Assembly (NCBI GenBank): GCA_014529385.2
Contig: CM043958.1
Span: 80,632,025 to 80,696,024, forward strand
Source of the DNA: Adiantum capillus-veneris
Lineage: Eukaryota > Streptophyta > Polypodiopsida > Polypodiales > Pteridaceae
Direction: 5' to 3'
DNA length: 64,000 bases
Part shown: piece by piece, positions 33,991 to 46,212 of the stretch
Layout: every line of letters begins with the position of its first letter
Numbering within the stretch: the first letter of the stretch is position 1
The notes under the pieces: generated by a model
Seen by the model: only the letters and a program-made list of their open reading frames with translations
Told to the model about the DNA's origin: nothing
Databases searched by the model: none
Program-made: the position numbers and the translations under genes

Positions 33991-36500
33991 TCTTGAAAAA
34001 AATGCTGGCTATGGGAATGGGATATATTCATCAACCTTTCTCTTACCTCGATATCATCCATACTAGATGTCCCACCTGGATGGCCCTCTAGTGCGGGATG
34101 CACCAAAACTGTCGAGAGGGGCTTGAGTGCGGCACACCATTTTTGCATTTCCCCTTCCCAGTGAACTTGTATATCTTCTTTAAAAAGGGAAACTACTGCA
34201 TCCAAGTCATCCTCCCTCAATGGCAATAGGTAAAAACTAGCTTTTTGATATGCCATTTTTAAAGAGTAGTCTGCCCAATGCCAAGCCAACTTCTCAAAGA
34301 TGCTTCTAGCAAATTCTACCTGACATTCTTCAATCAAGGCTACCTCTATTTCCTCACGGACTTGTTCCCATTTTTTTTCTAGAGCTATTGCAGTCCATTC
34401 TCTACATTGGGCACTACCACCATCTTGAAGACTGATGTCTTAGAAATAGTAGTACTTGTAGTAACAACAAACTAGAAGTGGTGTTGGCTACCAATAGCCG
34501 ACTAGACTCAAATTGTCCAAAAGTGATCAACATTGAGGTCATTGGCACATCCAAACGGGGTAAGGGCACATAAATCCAAAAGGAAGGGCCATTGAAACTT
34601 GACTTTAGAAAGAGAAGCGATAAAATTTTCCCTACTTTGGTATTCACTACCTACCCTCATTTCATCATGCCAACTACTCTCCTGGCTTCAGTGAACAACT
34701 GTCAGATCAGTACATCAGCCTAGTTGACCCCACATGGTAGCATAGTAGAAGTAATCATGGCATGAGAAGCACGTGAAAGATTATACACCTTGTCCATCAA
34801 CCATACCCCTTCTAGCACCTAGCAAAGATACTTTGCATTGCAACATCCGCACAACCATGCAACCAAAATTCAATACTAGATTGGGTTCATTAGCAGTTAC
34901 CATATCCTACATGGTCGTCTTTTCTGCAGGGATAGTCACACCTGTGTAAGAAAGGTGGCATCTTTCTTGCGCCAATTGTGCCACTAGCTGCTTAGGTTCT
35001 CCATGGTGGTGAACAATATTCTTAATGTCTTTTTCTACTATTTCTTGCAAAATTAACAAAGTGTGGGGATGTGGTTGTACCTGTGCACAATCAATGAGTG
35101 TATACTTGAGTAGTCCTCTGCACTCCAACCACACCTTGATCACCTCTGTCATCTGATGGTTGAGGGGGGTAAGAGCCTTCATGCTTGCAGAACCCACAAC
35201 TAGTGCCACCGTTCAATTGTATGCACATAGCTTAAGAACTCTTATAGAGAAAGCAATAGATTACGTGAAGCTTGGGGATGAAAGTGAACAGACTTAAGTG
35301 AAGCGTGCAAGCAAAAAATAGAGGAGCAAATGGGAAGTAAAAGTAGAATCAAGGAAATTGCCACACTTATATAGTATCCCTTTTCCATGTCCAAATTCAA
35401 ACACCATGCATAGGGTCTTGGGTTCATATGTGTGATAGATAGTGAATCGCCATTTGTTGTCAATTACCCCACTCATTACAAGATCCTTCTTATCATGCCT
35501 TGTGTTGGAGGCTCGCCATAGCATAGGCAATCTCCCACAAATCTATCAATCCGGAGAGAGAGAGAGAGAGAGAGAGAGCATGACCCGGCTAGGGCTTGGA
35601 GGCATCACACAAAGAATGTGCGAGAGCGTCATTGGATGCAAAGATTGAGAGGATTCAAGAGCATGCATCCTCCAATGCAAATAGAAATCATCCCAAATCA
35701 ACTAATGCTAATTGAACATCAAGCATCAATACAAGCAATCATCTACACACATCAAGCAACGAAGTGAAACACACTAATCTTGGAGTCTCTCAAGCACAAC
35801 TCTAATTACATGCATTGACGATTAAGCACACAAGACCGCATTCAAGTCGGCCACCCCAACCATGCCAATCATGGTGTCCAACTCAAGCTCAAGGCTTCTT
35901 AAACCTACACACACACAAGCACACCATTAGAGGACAACTCTAATCCCTCAATCACGAGTATGCCCACTCCACTTAATTGAGAGAGTTAGATAAGGACTCC
36001 ACTAATCGGAGTAGCTTAGCATAAGTAAGAGTTAGATTAGAGAAGATCAACACTTCAAAACAATGAAGGAAAGTAGAGAAACCTGATTGACAACATAATG
36101 AAGACTAGATTAATTAAGAGAGGATTACACTAATTACATGTGATTAGCACTAGCCTTCTAAGCATGGGCATTAAGCTCAAAGGCTAGGCCATCAAGACCT
36201 CTTCTAGGGAGAGAGTTCTCAAAAGGACCACTCTAGAATGACCTCTCATTAAGCATAGGGCTCTTTTATAGCTTTGGGCCTCAAACCCTTCAACTATGGG
36301 ATAAAGTGAGCTCTCTAGCCTAAACTCATACAACTTTGGAACTCCTAAATGAGCCCAAGCCCTATACAATGAAAAGTAAATATTCTGCACTATGGCACAT
36401 CCACAGCTTGGTGCATAATGGGTGTAGCCGTTAGCTGCTGCTAACACCTTGGGTACTCCATATGAGACTTAATGCCACATTCACAATCATACACCACAGT
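33991..36500. other. Unassigned sequence with unidentified minus-strand frames
   Basis: Three minus frames (33981-34337, 34414-34647, 34907-35209) read like pieces of one decayed protein, with segments such as VIKVWLECRGLLKYTLID and HHHGEPKQLVAQLAQE. I do not recognise the family. A (GA)n tract lies at 35553-35578. The rest, from 35600 to 36500, shows no coding or repeat signal I can support. Confidence 0.35.
35553..35578. repeat. (GA)n microsatellite
   Basis: A pure GA tract of 26 bases. Confidence 0.9.
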
Positions 36501-36689
36501 TATTAATGCGATTATTGGGATCTGAACCCCCACCTCAAAGAAAAATGCATTCTCCCCTACATTTCCATGAACATAATAGGGTCTCGTCCACCTCAATTTC
36601 ATTTTTTCTTAATGTTTTCCTTACAGAAAATTGAACATCAATGCAAGATCACCCTCTTTGAATATTTTAAATTGCATTCCTTTATCCAT

Positions 36690-37055
36690 CTATTTATTCT
36701 TCTTGATCTATAACTCCCACATTCTTCTTCAAAAAATGGGTGCCTTGATTATTGACCAATTCCAATGGTAGACCAAACCTGGAAACACATCCTGACAAAG
36801 ATAGTCTACAATTGAAACCACGTTATCTTCTTTTAATTTTTAGGCTTCTACCCACTTTGTACAATAATATGTACAAGTCAAATTTTGAGTGTTTTGCTAC
36901 AGGTTTTATTGGACCTATAAACTCCAAAACCCATTTCTAAAATGGTTCAAGTGGTAATATTGGATTAAGCAATAATCTATCTATATTCATCGGCTGTTGG
37001 TAGACATCACATTGAACTACAACTTCTCTAATAGACATCACATTGAACTACAAGT
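36690..37055 (-). pseudogene. Ty3/gypsy integrase fragment
   Basis: Translated on the minus strand with frame changes, this reads VVQCDVYQQPMN, LPLEPF followed by a stop and KWVLEFIGPIKPV, then a degraded second motif ending FGLPLELVNNQGTHF. These are the zinc-finger end and the DDE core of a Ty3 integrase similar to that at 26190-27200. A 31-bp tandem repeat (copies from 37002 and 37033) duplicates the zinc-finger end. Confidence 0.7.
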
Positions 37056-37182
37056 TTGATTGCATGTGCTTGCATACAATAAACAAGTTTCAGTAAACAA
37101 TTGTGCATGGGTGAGCGATGCTCAGCATAAAAGAACACACATGCAAGAGATCTAGATGAGGAAATTGCAATTTTGCATCAGT

Positions 37183-38333
37183 AGACATCATACACGTATG
37201 ATGTCTTAGTGCCTAGTAGGAGACCAAATTTATCAAAACATACTATACTAGTGTTGTAAAGGGCTGTTTTACCCTAAGTACACCTTGAGACTGAATTTTT
37301 GACCAACATTTGGTCCCCAAAAGATAAAAGCCATGTGTTGAAAGAAAAAAAAATGGGAAACTTGTAATTCTGTGCATATTTTTGCATGGAAAATTGGTAA
37401 AAGTGCTTGGGAAGTAGTTCTGAAGACTTGTGGATACTTGTGCATGAGTTTTGGACAAAAAATCATCAATAGACATCATATGCATATGATGTCTCAAGGG
37501 TGAATTTGGGAGTCAAATTGAACTTTTGACTTGATACACATAGTCTGCATATTGTGTAGAGCACATACACCAAGTTTCATCTCATTTGGGCTTATAAACT
37601 GACTGTTGAGAGAGTTTTTCTCTTTTTGGTAAGTTCCTTGGTAAAAAGTAGTGATATGGTGCAATTTTGATATCCAAATTTTGTTGTGAGCACATGTCCA
37701 TGTTGTACACATCAAGGGTACCTGGGGTAGAAATAGAATTTTATTTTGACCACTTAGACAACATACATGTATGATGTCAAATAGGCTTGATTTTGGGTCA
37801 AAAGACACATTTTGGTGAGCCATTGTGATTAAGAGAAATTAAGAAGTAAATAGGAAAAATTCCATTGAATTTGAAGCAATTTGAGGTTTGTAAAGACCAA
37901 GAGAAGTGTCAACGCAAAGTGAATGCTTGATTTGACCATCTCTAGCAAAAAAAGGTGTTGAAATTGAATTTTAAAAGTTGCAGTGAGTTGCTTGTGTGAT
38001 GGAGGACCTCTGGAATGAGTTTCACTTCATTTTGACCCATACGTGTATGATGTCTCAAGGGCATTCTTAGTGACCAAAGCTGACATTAAAACTTACTAGG
38101 GTGCTTAACACCCCAAAGCAATCTTAAGGACCAAGTTTCACTCAATTTGGATCATTTTTTACTTAGTTAACCTCTTGGAGAAGCTGACAGTGACCAAGGC
38201 CTACATAGAAGAAATTGACCTACCTATAGGGGTTAGAACTTCAAAGTAAGCCTAGATTTGAACAAAGCATGTCAAGGAGAGTACATGATTCAAGTTTGAG
38301 TCAATTCTAAGACATCATACGTGTATGATGTCT
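37183..38333. repeat. Five palindromes at 276-288 bp spacing
   Basis: A 24-bp palindrome (arms AGACATCATAC and GTATGATGTCT around two central bases) occurs at 37183-37206, 37471-37494, 37756-37779, 38032-38055 and 38310-38333. Copies 1 and 5 have perfect 11-bp arms. Copy 2 is also perfect but with arms ending T/A instead of C/G, a paired change. Copy 3 has two arm mismatches and copy 4 keeps only the right arm. The intervening units look distantly related (for example ACCAAGTTTCA near 37571 and 38131), so this may be an old tandem array of about 280 bp in which the palindrome is best preserved. A TATA box follows at 38451. Confidence 0.8.
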
Positions 38334-38449
38334 ATAGGCCAGTTTAGTGCTCAGATTGAGAACTAGTTGGTCCAAAACTCTTCCTTGTGATTCTAGCATT
38401 CCATCTGTCTTATCAGATTAGGGCTTGGAACTCATATAACGATCCTGTC

Positions 38450-38460
38450 TTTATATACAG
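38450..38460 (+). promoter_or_regulatory. TATA box downstream of the palindrome array
   Basis: TTTATATACAG lies 117 bases after the last palindrome and about 200 bases before the next open frame. This position would make the palindromes upstream elements of an LTR promoter. The start site is not known. Confidence 0.45.
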
Positions 38461-38653
38461 TAGTAAGTGTGAATTACTGATTTGACAAAGATTTGCAAAG
38501 TCTAAAGTTTTGTATAGACAGCCAGAATCAAGTATCTTGCAAGTTGGTGATCAGTTGGAATTGCAAAGTACTATACTAGTTTGAAAAGCGGCTTGAAAGA
38601 AATTCAAGACAAAAGAGCAACTGCAAGCAGACTTCTAAGGTAAGAGGTTTGGA

Positions 38654-41600
38654 TTGATAGTTGTTTGTGTGAAGAATTTGATGAATTTGAGATCCGGTAG
38701 GTGTCTTCAAAGAGATCGAAGAGTGGTAGGAGATCAAGTTAGCTTAGTGTCAACAGAAGAGAGCATAAATCAAGCAAGGATAGATTCCCTAGCACCAATC
38801 ATTGAAGAGGGCAATGATACTGACAACTCTTCCAAAGGATTATATCAGCGGATGGTTAACCATCAAATTGGAGGTTTCCAACAACAACGGACCATGGGGG
38901 TTAGGACCTCTCAAAAACCCTTAAACATGCCAAAATACACTGTAATTTTTCTTTAAGGGAACCAATGACCATGGGGCCCTGATGTATGCTGATGTTCAAG
39001 GACGTCAATGCATTTGTATTGAAGAACTACAAGCAAGAGGATTAGCAGTAACCATGGTAACCGACGATCTCGTGATAGGCTTCACGATGAGGAGGGAAAC
39101 CACTATCTCATTTTCAAAGACCCATAAAACTACAATCAATATGGAGACAACATAGAAAAAGGAAAGATGGTTATGGAGACCCAAGAAATACCTCACAAAC
39201 TCACTCTTTCTAGACCCTGCTACATTCATGACAAGAGAGTGGAGAGAATGGCAACCATTCAAAAAAATAATGGAATTTACAAGCATGAGGAGGGAAGAGC
39301 TACCTCTTACTACCGGTGTATGCAGCCCCATGTGAACAAGTTAAGCATGGACAAAGCCTTGTACTTTTTTTCATATGATTTGATAACGGGAAACCATATT
39401 ATTTTTGTTGATAAGTATAGACGAGAATACGAGCCAATTCACCCAGACGATGTAGGGAAAATGATAACGCCAGAGTTGATGGCACATGCTTTGGTAGAAA
39501 AGAAAAATCCCACAGAAACCCCAAGCAAGTCTACAAATCCCTTCTCAGATGATTACACCACCACATCACAATCAAATAAAAAACCATTGTTTAACCCTCA
39601 GAACTCACAAACATCACCAGCATGGCTCGAGCAGTTTGCAACACCAGACTTGAACACAAAAGGGGGTGGACATCAGGCCATGTCAAGGCTAGAATCACCA
39701 CCAAAACCACCATCCATCAGCAATACCAGGATGAGAGTAGAATGAGAATGCTAAATCCGATAAGGACTGAAGCACCACATCAAGGACAAGAATGAGAAGA
39801 AAGAAGCCGAGTAGAGGAGAGATCACTTGCTAGACCAATCAGGAACTATGGATTGGGAGAACCATAAGGGGAGGAACATATACCATATCCTAGGCTAGAA
39901 AGGGCTCATATATAGGAGGAATAGAGGATCCTATGTTTAGGATGGTAGATCACCGGAGGATTGGGAGCACCACAAGGGGAGGAACATGTACCATATCCTA
40001 GGCCAGAAAGGGCTCATATATAGGAGGAATAGAGGATCCTATGTTTCAAATGGTAGATCACCGGAGGATCATATCTTTTGGAAGCCAAGGTGATATTCAC
40101 CCTCAAATCATTGTAGATGCTTTGGGGCTACACAATGCTCGTAGCTCAGTCAGAGAAAGAAGAGGCGAAGTGAAGGTCTATTCTCACAAGAAAACCAACC
40201 ACACTTTTGAAGACCTAGAGGATCCAAGGGCATCAAAGATCTGTAAGTTATATAATCAATACTTTCATGTATGCATCAAGCAATGCAAAAGTATACAACA
40301 CCGCCACATGTAGTAGCTACCACCATCACATGGGCATTGAGAAGCAACGTACCCAAGGGAGTCAATTATGCCTAGGACCTGCATGAGCAAGTAAGCAAAA
40401 TAGGAATGGATAAGCCAAAGTACATTGGAGGTGGAGAAGTCTTAACAAAGATTGCATACAAAGCTATTGGAGCAAGAGGACACTGGCCAGACCCACGAAC
40501 CCAAAATGAGTGGTTTAGACTGAAAGAAGATACAGAAGATGAACCACCAGTGGCACCACCTGCCGCGACACGTCTCAGAGAAAACTAGAGACAATACATC
40601 AGGAAAAGTTAGAAGAGCCACCAAAGAAAACAGGAAAAATGGCGATGACCAAAGAGTAGAAACCAAAAGAAACCACCAGTCATAAAGCGGCTTGAATCGA
40701 GAGACTGATCGAGCAGTTCAAGGCTAAACGAGCACTTAAGGGAGACTTTGAGGAGTACTGGGTGCCAGATCCAGCAAAGATTGGGGGAAGCTCCTCAAGG
40801 CTGGTAGAGGATCAGTTTGATTACTACATTCAAGTCTTATGAAGAATTTGAAAGAGTGATCAAGCAACAAAATCTAGATCCGTTCACCAGTGAGGAAGTG
40901 CAAGATATAAAAAAGAAGTTACAAGAGCAGCGTAAATCCCAAGAAGAGAAAAAAGAAAGAGAATACATCAACAGTGAACACTGAATGACAGAATGCAGCC
41001 CCACCAACACCTTCCTCGGGGCCTACCTCTCAACCACCAAGCCCAAATCTCTCTACATCACAACAAATAGATTCGCCAAAGAAGGAATCGGAGGCTGGAC
41101 CAACACCAAGAGACAAGGTGAAATGACAAGAATACTTATGAAGATCTCCCTAATGCTGGATATACAATAGAAGTGTCTTTTGAAGTTGTTTATGGCACTC
41201 CAACTCCGCCGTGGGTTGTAAAGAAAGAGGAAGAAAGGGGGGAGAAGCCACGAGACTTGACCAAGCAAAAAGACAACCAGAAGATCAAGATACACAAAGA
41301 AGGGAACCAGAATTGTAGTCACCATAACCTGCAGTACCGGAGTTGGTGCAAATTTTGCCAGTGCCATAATAGAGACCTTTGGTCAGCCCTTGGAGATCCC
41401 CTCCAGTGGGATTACTACTCAATATGGTTCACCAAGTCCCCTTAGATGGACCATTGCCAGAGTCTACTACCAGAAGTGTGGTGGCAGCGAACGAAGAAGA
41501 TGTTAGAGCTGCACACCAAATTCTAGATCGAATTAGAACACGATCTCTCTCCTTGGAGGAAGTGGACATCATATGCATGCTCAGATTGAGAGAGGAAAAT

Positions 41601-41790
41601 ATAATAAGTGAGCATGACAAGCTTACCACCAAGGAGCTGCAAAGGGCTATCCAGAGAGCAAAAAACTCATAGAGAGAGAGAGAGAGCAAGAGGCTCAAAT
41701 AAAGATTCAAAAGGAAGTAGAAGTAGAGAGGGATACACTTATGCTCTAGATGGCTGAGGTATCCAAAGAAGATGCCTGAAAGAGCATAGG
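38654..41790 (+). pseudogene. Decayed gag region of a Ty3-like element
   Basis: The frame at 38654 starts MIVVCVKNLMNLRSGRC. An LRSGR motif near the N-terminus is common in plant Ty3 gag. Further frames at 39167-39745 and 40041-40313 carry coding echoes, the latter ending ICKLYNQYFHVCIKQCKSIQ, which resembles a degraded C2HC knuckle of the CxxH...GHxxxxC type seen in Tat/Ogre gag. Later frames (40406-40588, 41173-41445, 41379-41672) are unassigned. Many TAG and TAA codons interrupt. No pol follows because the giant LTR begins at 41793. Confidence 0.5.
39853..40068 (+). repeat. 108-bp tandem duplication (36 codons)
   Basis: 39853-39960 and 39961-40068 are adjacent near-identical copies (shared CCATATCCTAGG and GAGGATCCTATG). 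The period is an exact multiple of three, so the frame is kept. At 39865-39867 the first copy has TAA where the second (39973-39975) has CAA. Confidence 0.9.
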
Positions 41791-43544
41791 GATGTAAGGT
41801 CCCCAACCCGCCAATACCAAGATCGGGATGGGATCCTTGACAAGTCTCTAGGTCTGATAAAAATCAAAGTCTCTAACAAGAAAAATCCAAGGAATAGACC
41901 TTTACCATTGACAATGGCTTGGGTCTATAGCCTTAGAAGAAGACCTAGTCCTGTCTCGCAGCGGAAACGGGACAACGTATTAAAATTCCAAAAAACTATT
42001 TCGGCCCTATAACTGCCACAATTGGGCTAAGGTATCCTCAACCAACACTTTTTTTCCCCTAACAGATGTGAGGGCACAGCCGCTGGTGGACTCCTCTTCC
42101 AAGTGAAGAAGTTTTCTAAACGTTTTAGTGCGCATGGATGGATAGTTACCTGACTAATCAGGTCCACCTGTCCATGATTGACAACCTTAGTCAATCCCCA
42201 CTTACCACCCCGCACTCACACATGATTCTTTTGTTATTTAATTACTACCACTTTCTTATCACAATTGAAATAATGATTCCTTTTATCTTTCATAACAGGA
42301 TTTTATTAAAACAGATCTTGAAAACAGTATTGAAAACATTCTTTTAGCAAACAGACATCTTTAAACTTAAGACAGGGTACTGTCAATCAAAACATTGTCC
42401 ATAATAACCATGACCAGTACTTGTCTTGTCTCAAGACCACCTAAGGGTGAAAAAAACGGCACCCATTCCTTATTCATAATCCGGAGTGGATAAACCCCCA
42501 CCCAAGGTTCCGGGCGCCCATACACCAAACCAGCTGCCCATACAACCGGGCGGCTCCCCTAGGATAAAAAACAGTATTCTAACTTATGTAGAAATTCAAG
42601 ACATGACACGGAGTAGAAACTCAACGTTCATGGGGGTAACCAACTTATCCGTGGCTAGAAAGCCAATCATTATCATCAAAATATACCAAGGAGTCGGAGG
42701 TGTCTTGAGACAAGTTGTCTTAAGGATGATCAATCATATCTTTCCTAATTCAACCAATTTTAATCCAAACAATTCTTTCCTACATTATAAACAAATGCAC
42801 GTTGGAAGTTACCCTCCGTTTTTGGTCAATTATTTCTTTTCTTATTCATACTCACTCATTACGTATGCAATGCTAACTTAAAAATGAACTTTAAAAGATT
42901 TAATTGAACAAAATAGAAATCCACCTGGGACTGCTCGTCCATCTGCTACTGCGTTGGAGCTTGCAAACTTTCCTCTGTCGGCCTATGGCTAGGCCCAACC
43001 TCATGGTCATTAGTGCCTTTATTCTTTTGTTGCTAATATCCTCTTCCTTGGTAAGAGGATTTCCTCTTATTCTCTTTGGAGCCATTTCGGAAGCCTTATA
43101 AAAAGACTTAATCAATTAGAGGTTTAATTGAACAATTTCTTTTCTTCCTTTTTACCCAAAAATAAGGATTTTTGGAGTAAGTAAGTATCCTTGATAGTTA
43201 ATCGGATGAGATATTCCTCCAGTAACTTCCTTGTACTAGAAGTAATTTCCCATAATTACCATTTAATTTGGGAAGCCCTTTGATCTATATTCTTAATCGG
43301 CTAATGATTACTCACCCTAAATTGTAATTGAATATGTTCGATCTTTAGGAATTTCATAAATTTGATTTATAACCTTTCCCTCCTATACCTATGGTCTAAT
43401 TTAGGCAGAATTTTACTGATAGTAATTTGTTATACAAACCATTTATGCTGAGGTAATTTTTCCACCCTTCAATAGTAATTTTCGACCTCAGGTATGTATC
43501 TGGTAATTAGATAAATTTATTTACTAATTTTCTTTCTCTATTTT

Positions 43545-45390
43545 ATATGCAAAATCGGTTACTTTTATTGAAGATAAATACTTAAACTATTTATCTGAGG
43601 TTGGGCTATTTATCAAGGATTCCTCGAGGTGTATTCTAACTTTGATATTTATATCAAAGGTTTTTTGATTAATTTACTATTTTCCCCCTTTTATTTTCCC
43701 CTAAAAATAATGTAATTTTAATGGAATAATTAGGTAAACTAATTATCGAAGGTAACATAATTATCACAGTTTTTCTAAGGTGTAATTAACCTTTGATAAA
43801 TAAATCAAAGCATTTTTAATCAATTTTCTAATTTTCTCCTTTTAATTTGTCCTAAAAACAGAGTAATTTTGCTAAAATAATTAGGTAAACTAATTATTTG
43901 AGGGTGACATAACTATCATGGTTTTCCTAAGGTGTAATTGACCTCTAATAAATAGATCAAATAATTTTGAATCAATTTGCTAATTTCCCCCTTTTAATTT
44001 GTCCTAAAAACATAGTAATTCTGCTAAAATAATTAAGTAAACTAATTATTTGAGGTTGACATAATTATCATCAGTTTTTTAACATATACTTAACTTCTGA
44101 TAAATAAATCAATGCAATTTGAATCAATTTACTAATTTCCCCCTTTTAATTTGTCCTAAAAACAGAGTATTTCTGCTAAAGTAGTTAGGTAAATTAATTA
44201 TCTGAGCTTTACATAATTATCACAGGTTTTCTAACATAAACTTCACCTCTGATAAATAACTCAAAGCATTTTGAATCAATTTACTTTCCCCCATTTAATT
44301 TGTCCTAAAAATAGAGTAATTCTACTAAAGTAATTAGGTAAATTAATTATCTGAGCTTAAAATAATTATCACAGATTTCCTATCATATAATTAACCTCTG
44401 ATAAATAACTCAAAGCAATTTGAATCAATTTACTAATTTCCCCCTTTTAATTTGTCCTAAAAGCAGACTATGTTTGCTAAAGTAATTAGGTAAATTAATT
44501 ATCTGAGCTTGATATAATTATCACGGGTTTCATAACATATAATCAATCTCTGATGAATAACTCAAAGAAATTTGAATCAATTTACTAATTTCCCCTATTT
44601 AATTTGTCCTAAAAATAGAGTAATTCTGCTACAATAATTAGGTAAATTAATGATCTGACCTTGACATAATCATCATGGGTTTTATAATATATAACTAACC
44701 TCTTATATATAACTCAAAGCAATTTGAATCAATTTACTAGTTTCCCCCTTTTAATTTGTCCTAAAAACAGACTATTTCTTCTAAAGTAATTAGTTAAATC
44801 AATTATCTGAGCTTGACATAAATATCACAGGTTTCCTAACATATAATTAACCTTTGATAAATAACTCAAAGCATTTTAAATCAACTTACTAATTTTCCCC
44901 ATTTAATTTATCTTAAAAACAGAGTAATTCTTCTAAAGTAATTAGGTAAATTAATTATCTAAGATTGAAATAATTATTACGGGTTTTCTAACATATAATT
45001 AGCCTTTAATAAATAACTCAAAGCAATTTGAATCAATTTACTAATTTCCATCTTTTAATTTGTCCTAAAAACGGACTATTTATGCTAAATTAATTAAGTA
45101 AATTAATTATCTGAGCTTGAAATAATTACCACGGGCTCTCTAGCATGTAATTACCCTCTGATAAATAACTCAAAGCAATTTGAATCAATTTGCTAATTTC
45201 TTTCTTTTAATTTGTCCTAAAAATAAAGTATTTTTTCTAAAGTAATTAGGTAAATTAATTATCTGAGCTTGAAATAATTATCACATATTCCCTAATATCT
45301 AATTAACCTCTGATAAATAACTCAAAATATTTTTAATTAGTTTGATTATTTTTCCCTTTAATTTTCTCAAAAAACAGTGTAATTCTGTCT
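43545..45390. repeat. 152-bp tandem array, about 12 copies
   Basis: The block TTTAATTTGTCCTAAAAA and its variants recurs with CCTAAAA anchors at 43700, 43851, 44003, 44155, 44304, 44456, 44608, 44760, 44912, 45064 and 45216 (further variants near 45367). Intervals are 151, 152, 152, 149, then 152 each. Units also share GATAAATAACTCAAAGCA and AATTAGGTAAATTAATTATC. Copies differ by many substitutions but hardly any indels. Confidence 0.93.
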
Positions 45391-45820
45391 AATTAATTAT
45401 GAAAATTTCTCAGAAAATTATAAGATAATTTTCCTAGCTTAATGACTATCTAATACAGCTCTGATAATTATCTCAACTTAATTTAAACTTAATTAATATA
45501 TTTCCCATTAATTTATGGTTAATTTGGATAATTTCAGTCCTAATATGATAGGATAATTAATTAGCTTAATATTCCCAAGCTTAATTACAACAATCAGTAA
45601 AGAATATTTAATTAAGAGAGGATTTATAAGTATACATAGGTCTAATCTTTAATTTATTAAGAAAATAGATTAATCTATCCTTGCTAATTAAGAAGGATTA
45701 GGTTAATTACCGTTTAAGTTAATCAACTAGAGCTTAATCTCTAGTGATTTCTGCATAGCGGTCTCTCTAGATGAGAGAGAGTGTGCCAAGGCTCCGAGTT
45801 TGTCTGAAATTGTGAAGCAA

Positions 45821-45835
45821 GGGTTATATTTATAG
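45821..45835 (-). promoter_or_regulatory. TATA box of the giant LTR
   Basis: Minus-strand CCTATAAATATAACCC is a strong TATA consensus, similar to that in the Tat LTR (CCTATAAATAGAACC). Confidence 0.6.
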
Positions 45836-46124
45836 GTTTCTGGGCACTCACAGGCTGGAAAATGGCAGTAACTTGCATCCCAGGCAGCCCTACAGGTCAA
45901 AAAACGCCCCCTGCTACTAAATCTAGTTTGGGAGAGTTCATCATTACCCCACACAGCCCCCCTCAGCTTCCAGAATCAATTTTTACTATTTCACTGATTT
46001 TTAATGATGAAAATTGAAAATATTAGTAATTTTGAGAACCTTAGGATAAGAAAGTCTTTGTTAATAATAATTACTGAAACCATCCAATTTTTCTTAACTA
46101 ATTGAATTCCTAGTGTAACCTTTC

Positions 46125-46144
46125 AGGGCCTATATATAGGCCCT
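46125..46144. repeat. 20-bp perfect palindrome with TATATATA core
   Basis: AGGGCCTATATATAGGCCCT is self-complementary throughout. A related CCTATATATAGCCCC follows at 46152. Both lie in the U3 side of the putative LTR. Confidence 0.85.
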
Positions 46145-46212
46145 TGGCCCTCCTATATATAGCCCCTGTACCGCATGTGTATCCATCGGCCCTTGGCTAG
46201 GGCCGTACCCTC

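Noticed and set aside
34907-35209. Naming the 100-codon minus frame as a known transposon protein
   Set aside because: It looks protein-like, but I could not place it in any family, so it stays unassigned.
37183-38333. CRISPR or bacterial-type operator array
   Set aside because: Spacing of about 280 bp and related intervening units do not fit CRISPR, and the neighbours are plant retroelements.
43545-45390. CRISPR-like array
   Set aside because: The 152-bp units are repeated throughout their length without unique spacers, and the context is plant retroelement DNA.
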